Source of the DNA: Phytophthora colocasiae
Lineage: Eukaryota; Oomycota; Peronosporomycetes; Peronosporales; Peronosporaceae
Reading direction: 5' to 3'
Assembly: GCA_018806915.1 (NCBI GenBank)
Contig: JAGKQI010000105.1
Span: 682,001 to 746,000, forward strand
DNA: 64,000 nt
In this document: piece after piece, positions 57,232 through 64,000 of the stretch
Layout of the letters: each line of letters starts with the position of its first letter
Position numbering within the stretch: the stretch's first letter is position 1
Position numbers and translations under genes: made by a program
Notes under the pieces: model-generated
Databases searched by the model: none
Told to the model about the DNA's origin: nothing
The model's input: only the letters and a program-made list of their open reading frames with translations

Positions 57232-58989
57232 ATGAGTCCGTTCGTCGATCCGTCCGCTAAGGACCTGATGGAGCGACTTTCACGCTGGAGCCTCTCACAC
57301 CACGAGCAGGGACTGGAATTCGCCAAGGAAGAGTCCAAAATCACACCCGAGAGCACATTCACAGTCTTAGGATCGCCACTTCATGCAAAACAACCAACAC
57401 CACGTGAACTACAAAAAGCCAATGGGCAAGAAGAAAAACCGGTGCTGAACATTTGGGATCGACGCTGGTTTGGCCTCGTTCTCCACAGCGTCGTTGTCGG
57501 CATCGTCAGCACCGTTCTACCTCTGTGTGTCTACCCATTCCTCACGTGCAACCTCAACATGGAAGGCACTCAAACCCTCTCGGCGCGTACACTACTGGGA
57601 CTCCCATGGGCTCTCAAGCCGATCTTCTCGCTCTTCGTCCACTGCTCCCCGTCGCCGTGGGGTTACCGTCTCCGCTTCTCGATGGTGCTGGGTTGGACCG
57701 TGGCAGCTATCGCTTTGATCGTAATCTTCTTCCAGGACCAACCGGTTCCCTATTTTACTGATCGGAACTTGGTCAGCACGCCGCTCGGTCAGTTATCGCC
57801 ACAGCAGGTGACGAATATCAACGTTGAAGCACCTTCGCATGGTGCGTTTTACGTGCTGATGATGGCGATGGCTTCGGTTGGATATGTTCTGGCCGACGTA
57901 GCTGCCGATGAGTTGATCCGAGACGTGGCGACACAGTTTTTCCATGTGTCAGAGTCTCCCCACGAACCGGACGAGGTGTTCCAGCCTGTGATGACTAAAT
58001 ACCGGGTCGTTGCTATGCTCGGAAGTTTTTTATTCATGGGCTTCGGCATGAGCGGATGGGACTACGGTGGAGACTTCGACTTTACGCTGGAGTTCACCGA
58101 AGTGGCGCTGCTCCTGGGACTTCTTTCACTGCTTCCAATGCTCCTCATCGTCTTCACAGCGACTGAGTCAGCACGAGATCGCCGGTCACTGAAGCAGTCG
58201 CTAAACGAGATTTGGGCGTTCGTGCACAACTGCGGTTTAAACCACGTGCTCTTCTGCCGGTTCATTGGCGGCGTGTGCGCCGGGGTGAGTGCGACGGCCG
58301 TCAACCCAATCGCGTTCTACTACGCTGGCGTGCAGCCTCTGAACGACACCGTCGTATCTTTCGTGGCTATCATTGTTGTCCTGGTAGCACTCAACTGGGT
58401 CGGTAAGAAGGACTGGAATGTGGACTATCGCGTCGTCATCGTCGTCGGGACAGTGGTGACGCTGGCGCTGGACCTGGGTGCGACGATGTTCACGATCTGG
58501 GATATCGTCCGTAGCCAATGGTTCTGGATCGGTTTGCCAGTGATGGAGGCGATTCCGTCCGTACTAGACTACACAATCTCCAAGTTCGTACTAACTGAGG
58601 TGGCAGATCCGCACGGGTATGCCACCGTTAGTAGCTTAGTCACGAGTGTATCGTTCGTTGCCGGTCCGCTGGGTCTCGCAGTGTCCAAGTTCATCGACGC
58701 ACAATTTGATGTGACTAACCAGGATATTATGACCGACACGACGGAGGTGCGCGAGGAGATCATGGTAACCTTCTTCATTGCGTACGGGATGCAGCTACTG
58801 TCGCTGCTTTGGTTGCTGGCGCTGCCCAGGAACACACGCGAGTCCCACGCGATGAAAGTTTGCAGCAGCACGTCAACAGCTCGAGCTGTAGGTTTCTTAG
58901 CGTTACTGGGCCTAACGTTCATGTTTGTTGTGACGATGCACGCCTTGTCGGTGTGTGAGCCCACGTCTTGCTTGGAGAGTAAACGATGA
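57232..58989 (+). CDS. BT1/folate-biopterin-type transporter, second tandem copy
   Basis: 585 aa, intronless. A cytosolic N terminus of about 75 residues is followed by about twelve hydrophobic spans. Signature stretches are LPLCVYPFLTCNLNMEGTQT, ARTLLGLPWALKP, GYRLRFSMVLGW, PIAFYYAGVQPLNDTVVS and TIWDIVRSQWFWIGLPVMEA. The pattern NMEGTQ...LLGLPW...GYRxRxxMxxGW is that of oomycete members of the BT1 (folate-biopterin transporter) family of the major facilitator superfamily. Substrate unknown. It is the intact partner of the broken copy upstream (52382-56765), so the pair arose by tandem duplication. The start ATG follows a possible acceptor (TTGCAG), so an upstream non-coding exon is possible. 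Confidence 0.8.
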   Translation: MSPFVDPSAKDLMERLSRWSLSHHEQGLEFAKEESKITPESTFTVLGSPLHAKQPTPRELQKANGQEEKPVLNIWDRRWFGLVLHSVVVGIVSTVLPLCVYPFLTCNLNMEGTQTLSARTLLGLPWALKPIFSLFVHCSPSPWGYRLRFSMVLGWTVAAIALIVIFFQDQPVPYFTDRNLVSTPLGQLSPQQVTNINVEAPSHGAFYVLMMAMASVGYVLADVAADELIRDVATQFFHVSESPHEPDEVFQPVMTKYRVVAMLGSFLFMGFGMSGWDYGGDFDFTLEFTEVALLLGLLSLLPMLLIVFTATESARDRRSLKQSLNEIWAFVHNCGLNHVLFCRFIGGVCAGVSATAVNPIAFYYAGVQPLNDTVVSFVAIIVVLVALNWVGKKDWNVDYRVVIVVGTVVTLALDLGATMFTIWDIVRSQWFWIGLPVMEAIPSVLDYTISKFVLTEVADPHGYATVSSLVTSVSFVAGPLGLAVSKFIDAQFDVTNQDIMTDTTEVREEIMVTFFIAYGMQLLSLLWLLALPRNTRESHAMKVCSSTSTARAVGFLALLGLTFMFVVTMHALSVCEPTSCLESKR

Positions 58990-59110
58990 TGATCTTCAAT
59001 ATAAGTGCATTCAACTTTTCAAAACACTAAAGCTAATTACCACCGGAAAAGGATCGGCCTCGTCGAGCGGATCTTGGGCTGCGAACTACTGCAGCGCAAG
59101 CACGGAGCGC

Positions 59111-60727
59111 TTAAGGGTTGTACATGAAGTCGGCCAGGAACTGCTCTAGGTCGTCCGGCTTGGGGACCGTGGCGAATCCCTGCTCGTATGCGTACTCGGC
59201 CACAGCCTTGGCAATCTTCAGCGAGACGTGACGGATGTTAGACAGAGGCGGGTAGACGCATCCAGTCTCCAGGTCGGCGGGGGTGGTGAGACCAGCCAGC
59301 GTCTTGGCAGCAATGATCATGACCTCATCATCGACGTGGGTCAAACCGGCCGCTACAATTCCGAGGCCAATGCCAGGGAACACGTACGAGTTGTTACCCT
59401 GGCCAGGCACGTAGCGCTTGCCATTGTACACGACGGGGTCGAACGGACTGCCACTAGCGAAGATGCACTTGCCGTCCGTGAACGTGTAGGCCTCCTCGGC
59501 CGTGCACTCAGCCTTGGACGTAGGGTTGCTCAGAGCAAAGATGATCGGGCGCTCGTTGTTCTCGCACATCTTCTGGCAGACTTCCTTGCTGAAGGCCTTG
59601 GCGATGGTGCAAACACCAATCAAAGCGGTGGGCTTAATCTGCTCAATGGCAGACAGGAGGTCCGGGCACGCAGGGGCGTCGTGGGCGAACAGGAGCTTGT
59701 GGTGTTGCAGAGACTCCTTACGGGAGTCAACAATGAGACCGCGCGAGTCCACCAGCCAGATCTGCTTACGGGACTCCTCCACGGTCTTGCCGGTCTCCTG
59801 GGCAATGGCCTGAGCGATCAACTCAGCGATACCAGTACCAGCCTCACCGGCGCCAAGGAACAGGAAGGTCTGCTCCGAGATGGGCTTGCCCGACAGAGGT
59901 ACAGCAGCCATGAGGCCACCGAGAACCACGGAGGCAGTGCCCTGGATGTCGTCGTTGAACGTGCAGTGCGTGTTCTGGAACTTGCGCAGCAGGTTGAAGG
60001 CAGTGGAGTTGCCAAAGTCCTCGAACTGCAGTAGCACCTTGTCGCCGTACTTGGCCTTGGCAGCGTTCATGAACTCTTCCACGAGCTGCTCGAACAGCTC
60101 ACCACGCACGCGCTTCTGGCGCAGACCAATGTAGAACGGGTCGGCCAGGTACTCCTCGTTGTTGGTGCCGCAGTCCAGCACAACCGGCAGACACATCTGA
60201 GGCGGGACACCAGCACAGGCCGTGTACAGCGACAGCTTGCCGATGGGGATGCCCATGCCGTTGGCGCCTTGGTCGCCCAAGCCGAGGATACGTTCGCCGT
60301 CAGTGAAGCAAATGGCGCGGATGTCCTTCTCCGGCCAGTTGTCCAGGATCTCCGCGACGTGGCCGATGTCGTTCACCGAGATGAAGAGGCCGCGCGGCTG
60401 CTGCGCGTAGTTGTGGCTGAACTCCTGGCAGCCCTGGCCGACCGTGGGCGTGTACACGATGGGCATTAGCTCGGGGGTGTGGTCGATGAGCATCCGGTAG
60501 TACACGTCCTCGTTGGTGTTCTGCATGTTCTGCATGAAGATGTACTTCTCGATGGGGGACGTCTTGCGGCGGATGGCGGCCATGGCACGCTCCGTCTCGA
60601 ACTCAATGGAGGTGACGGCAGCCGGCACCAGACCGCGAAGTCCGAGCTGCTTGCGCTCTTCTTCCGAGAAGGCCAGGCCCTTGTTGGTGACGGGCGTGCG
60701 CATGGCGGTGTATCCGGTGGAGGCCAT
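59111..60727 (-). CDS. NAD(P)-dependent malic enzyme
   Basis: 538 aa from ATG 60727; the reading is open further upstream through a Ser run, but without another ATG. Family motifs appear in order: EKYIFMQNMQNTNEDVYYR, MPIVYTPTVGQGC, ERILGLGDQGANGMGIPIGK (substrate and catalytic Lys region), FEDFGNSTAFNLL, THCTFNDDIQGTASV (metal ligands), LFLGAGEAGTGIAELI (dinucleotide fold), FALSNPTSKAECTAEEAY, and FPGIGLGIVAAG. The enzyme oxidatively decarboxylates malate to pyruvate and CO2, giving NAD(P)H. No mitochondrial leader is seen, so a cytosolic form is likely. Strong GC third positions suggest high expression. A GAA trinucleotide run (60749-60769) lies just upstream. Confidence 0.95.
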   Translation of the reverse strand: MASTGYTAMRTPVTNKGLAFSEEERKQLGLRGLVPAAVTSIEFETERAMAAIRRKTSPIEKYIFMQNMQNTNEDVYYRMLIDHTPELMPIVYTPTVGQGCQEFSHNYAQQPRGLFISVNDIGHVAEILDNWPEKDIRAICFTDGERILGLGDQGANGMGIPIGKLSLYTACAGVPPQMCLPVVLDCGTNNEEYLADPFYIGLRQKRVRGELFEQLVEEFMNAAKAKYGDKVLLQFEDFGNSTAFNLLRKFQNTHCTFNDDIQGTASVVLGGLMAAVPLSGKPISEQTFLFLGAGEAGTGIAELIAQAIAQETGKTVEESRKQIWLVDSRGLIVDSRKESLQHHKLLFAHDAPACPDLLSAIEQIKPTALIGVCTIAKAFSKEVCQKMCENNERPIIFALSNPTSKAECTAEEAYTFTDGKCIFASGSPFDPVVYNGKRYVPGQGNNSYVFPGIGLGIVAAGLTHVDDEVMIIAAKTLAGLTTPADLETGCVYPPLSNIRHVSLKIAKAVAEYAYEQGFATVPKPDDLEQFLADFMYNP

Positions 60728-63070
60728 GATTGATTGTGGAGTAGAAGAAGAAGAAGAAGAAGAGGAAGAAGACGAGTCTGCACGAGACGGCAAATACCAG
60801 AATGAAGAGCTCTTCCGACCGAAAGGAGCTCAAAGCCACGTCAGTTTTTGGCCACGCACGTCTCTGCTCTTTGGTGGTGAAGGGGTGCCACAAAGCTTGG
60901 AAAATGTATGCTCCGTCACATGAATTCACAAACGACCGTCTACTGTACTGGGATGCATGGAAGGGATTGTTTTTGGGACACGCTACAGCGAAACACTGCT
61001 TGGTCGCCGATGCTGATTGATCGCCCTGATAAAAAGCGCTGCGTTTCCATTTGCTTGGCCGCGTTCATGTGCGCGCAGTTGGTTGTCTTGGCCTCGACAC
61101 TTCATCGGCAGCCTCCTACTCAGATCTATCGACCCTGGTTGGACCGTTGGCTTTAAACTCGCGATGTCCTCATTAAGAGATTTAAGACTTCTACTGTTAA
61201 GGAGCGATCGATTGGTGCACGACTTGTCGAAAGCTTTTCTACGCAGTTTTCCTGGGCAACTTGCAGTGAAGTGACGTCGAAGCTGCCGCTGCTCTACGAC
61301 ACGTGGAGCTGTCTGAGTGAAGAAGAGCGAAAAGGGGCGGAGGTCCTTGCTGGCAGCTTTGCTGCGGTTGGCGCTGCCCTGCACTTCCTGTTTTGCTCAT
61401 GCTTTGCTGCTTGGGTGCATTTAACTTTCAGCGGCTGCGGTGCTTGGTTTCACGCACCAGCGAAAGCAAGTCGTCGACACCGTCGCGTCAGCATTTGTCC
61501 TGGCTATGTGCAATCGACGTGAACAGTCCGTTTACGGCGTTTTGGGGACCACTCGAGTGGGGACCATTCTGCTTGCGCGGTGATGAGCTCCGTAACATGT
61601 AGAAGTACCAGACAAGCAGAGCACTGGCAGCCACGTTCTCGTTCTCCTGGAGCTGGCGCATTCCGTGGAGGTGATGGTAGTTTGTGCACGTGATATGCTG
61701 TCAGAAAGCCAAGTTGAGCCTCAACCACGTGGAAAACCTGACAGGCAAAGCGGCTAGGTGGCGAGGCAGATGAACGGATGTCTACCGGTACACGCAATGC
61801 AGCTAGGGCTCTGTCTCCGGCGACAGCTACCAGTAAACGCAAGACTTGGAGAGGGCACAGAGCGAAATGGCTTGCAATAGCAGTACTCAAGCAATGCGAA
61901 GGAATACCAGGTATCTCACTCGTGTACAATGTAGGCAATACAGTCCAAACGCAAACACAACAGCTTGAACGCATGCCTGGCAGCAGATAGGATAGAGTTG
62001 CGCAAACCTCGTGTTCTGGTGTACAGGCTGCACACTGTGCAGTGCACAGTGCAGCGTCTTGGTGCTCGAAGAAAACGCAATGGGCGATAAGCTTACATGT
62101 GCTGGATACAGCATCGCTGTATATGCAATGGGTGTTGATTTCTACATAATAGACGGCGTCAGTGCTGGCACAATACATGTATCTTGCTCGGAAATTCGAC
62201 AAGCAGCGCTGCTGCCTTGTACATGTACTCTACTGCACACCAGGCAGCACGCTGAGACCAGCCTCTTCATCTTCAGGATTGTTACGTAAGTACCGTAACA
62301 TAGCTCCTCGTTTAACAAACCTGTCGAGGTGCCGTCGAGCACAGCGAAGAGAAGAATACATGTACCAGCAACGTTTTCGCTTCGGCGACCAGCACCACCA
62401 GCACTGCCATGTTGAAGCTGACGAGGCTGTGTCGACGTTGCTGGTTCGGGGACGGTTTAGACGGACTACAACGTGGACAGCAACGGGCGGTCAAATCGTG
62501 ATCGTGAGCAGCTCAGGTTGAGTGACGACGTCACCGCTCGGAATCCGCATCCTCACCGTCAGCATTATCCAAGCAGGACGCAGGTAATTGTAGCTGGAAG
62601 AGCGAGATTCCCACAAAGATTGTTATCGAGGAGCGTTGGACGCTCCTTGGAAACAGCATTGCGGTACGCAGGCCTTCCGCGTCTTCTTCACTGCCTTTCT
62701 AGCATTGATCGCCTGGTCACCAGGCTGGTGGTCATCAAGGAGGACGAGAGCGCTGCAGTACCCGCGAGGTTGAGCCGTGTCGTTTACTTACTGACAGTAA
62801 GTTACTGTAGAGTCTACAGTGTAGACACTGCTGCTGCTGCTGGGGGTATACAGAAGCGACTTGTTGGTCTTGACACTTTGCATGTAAGATACTTACGGTA
62901 AGAATTCTTCGTGAATGCTGAGTGTTGCTGTCTGCTTACATCCAGCAGTGGCCAAGTCATAGAGAGTTGTTAGTTGATGTCGTCTGGATCTGCTCCTTAA
63001 CGTGTTGTAGCTCCTGTAGAGATACTGGAAATGCGAGCACTACAGTTACGCAATAAGTGAAGTCTTCGTT
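60728..63070. other. Intergenic, about 2.3 kb, no supported gene
   Basis: Readings on both strands up to 232 codons (61504-62202 minus) lack motifs and look like chance frames. A plus-strand stretch at 61271-61522 (LYDTWSCLSEEERKGAEVLA then a hydrophobic run) is slightly protein-like and might be a fragment of a membrane protein. Many TACATGTA-type palindromes occur at 62160-62360. No RNA gene or transposon end is seen. Confidence 0.5.
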
Positions 63071-63952
63071 ATGTCTACTGCCATTATCCGAGGCATTGCA
63101 AATGACTTGATTAAACTATGCTTCTCAGTTCCACTATCAGTATCAAAGGACAAAATGGTGCAAGTCGCAAAAGCGCTCGCTGGGACTCGCGCAGCGCTAT
63201 CACCGCGGGCGTTGGTTAAACTGCAGGCCCAAGTACAGGCCATGGTGCGCTGCCTAAAGTGCCCTGGAGGTCCCTGGTACGAGCTGCAACCGTCCAGAAT
63301 TCGCTGTGTTCTGAAGGATTTTCCTCTTGCCCAACAGCTATTTAACTCTTGTCTACTTGGCCATTAATTCTCGATAGGGACGTGGGTGTAATGCTCACGA
63401 CGGACGAGCACGTGCAGAAGCTCAACCGCAGATTCCGAAAGAAGGACAAACCCACCGACATCCTCTCTTTCCCATTCCACAAAGTAGGAGGAGCACACAG
63501 TGCAGGCAATTGACTGGCCAAGAGCTCACGTCGATTGTTAAACTTTGTTGACAATAGGTACGCGCTCCTGGACGTTTTCCTCGCGTTAAGAGCAAGGAGG
63601 AACGTTATCTGGGAGATATTTACATCAGTCCAGCGTATGTGCGGCGTCAGTGCGAAGACCCGGAGCTGGAAGAGGTGACGACGCTGGAGGAGCGACTGCC
63701 AGTGTTAATGGCCCACGGACTCTGCCACTTAATGGGGTGAGAACAGCCAAAGAGTTGCTATAACATGTATTGCAGACGACTGATGAAATGTATTGGTTGT
63801 TAAACAGATACGACCACGAAGAAGACGACGACTACGAGCGCATGCAAATGGCTGAGAACTACATTCTCAATCGCTATTCACAGTTCCTGCCACCTGCATT
63901 TGCTTCAGATACTCCGATACCCGATACAGACTCGACTGAGAACGAGGATTAA
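63071..63952 (+). CDS. ybeY: YbeY endoribonuclease family protein
   Basis: Four exons (63071-63276, 63378-63483, 63558-63736, 63808-63952) join in frame with GT-AG introns, 211 aa. YbeY features are VGVMLTTDEHVQKLNRRFR, KDKPTDILSFPFH, GDIYISP and the zinc-binding motif H-x3-H-x5-H spread over the last junction (MAHGLCHLMGYDH). The family is a metal-dependent RNase in rRNA maturation and ribosome quality control in bacteria and organelles. In an oomycete it most likely acts in the mitochondrion; the first 25 residues could be a targeting sequence. The first exon is the least certain part. Confidence 0.85.
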
Positions 63953-64000
63953 AGGTCAACTTCAACATTAGCAATAGATGAACGGGTATCTCCTTCTATC

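Noticed and set aside
59228..60034. 268-codon frame antisense to malic enzyme
   Set aside because: It mirrors GC-rich third positions of a clearly conserved gene; no motif.
61504..62202. 232-codon minus-strand frame, Cys- and Ala-rich
   Set aside because: No domain, no conserved block and overlapping frames on both strands; likely chance.

Overview
The window is nuclear DNA of an oomycete, most likely Phytophthora or a close relative. The genes are dense and lie on both strands, with short GT-AG introns mostly of 55-100 nt. The proteins are eukaryotic: RNA polymerase II RPB1, epsilon-tubulin, the dynein-regulatory-complex protein DRC1, CTF18 and SERINC. The transposons (chromodomain Gypsy, Copia, Crypton, pogo) and the tandem BT1/folate-biopterin-type transporters fit oomycetes. 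Epsilon-tubulin, DRC1 and a CTFxP-repeat protein fit an organism with flagellated zoospores. Every family name here comes from reading the sequence by eye; no database was searched.

Layout. 1-6965: a broken minus-strand membrane-protein gene split by a Gypsy chromovirus (716-6054, TSD AATGC). 7265-10532: a multi-RRM protein of RBM45 type. 10592-12120: a SERINC gene on the minus strand. 12135-16261: a degraded Crypton (tyrosine recombinase) containing an apparently intact pogo/Tigger-type DNA transposon (12342-13965). 16291-21555: DRC1, a MED30-like protein and an hnRNP A/B-type protein. 21980-27604: a decayed Copia element (TSD CTTGC). 27728-29728: an SDR oxidoreductase and a METTL4-type MT-A70 methyltransferase. 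30197-37747: a minus-strand gene remnant, a dysferlin-domain protein, CTF18, an SRP9-like protein and a CTFxP-repeat protein. 38066-45220: RPB1 and a convergent ZIP7-type zinc transporter. 47189-52145: a C2H2 zinc-finger protein and epsilon-tubulin. 52382-58989: two tandem BT1-type transporters. The first is broken by an 8-nt deletion and by a 2.6-kb non-coding LTR element (54077-56687, TSD GTGGT, LTRs identical by eye). 59111-60727: malic enzyme. 63071-63952: YbeY.

Gene-level themes. Many genes serve basic nuclear processes: transcription (RPB1, MED30-like, zinc finger), replication and cohesion (CTF18), RNA handling (RBM45-like, hnRNP), adenine methylation (METTL4). A second group is flagellar or basal-body. 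The most informative parts are the mobile elements. The window holds at least five insertions of different classes. Three of them have exact target duplications that show which genes they broke. The non-coding LTR element shares its primer-binding design and polypurine tract with the Copia element, so it may be mobilised by Copia proteins. The Crypton flanks carry a repeated TGTGATA/TATCACA motif and a 14-bp inverted repeat that current descriptions of Cryptons do not predict.
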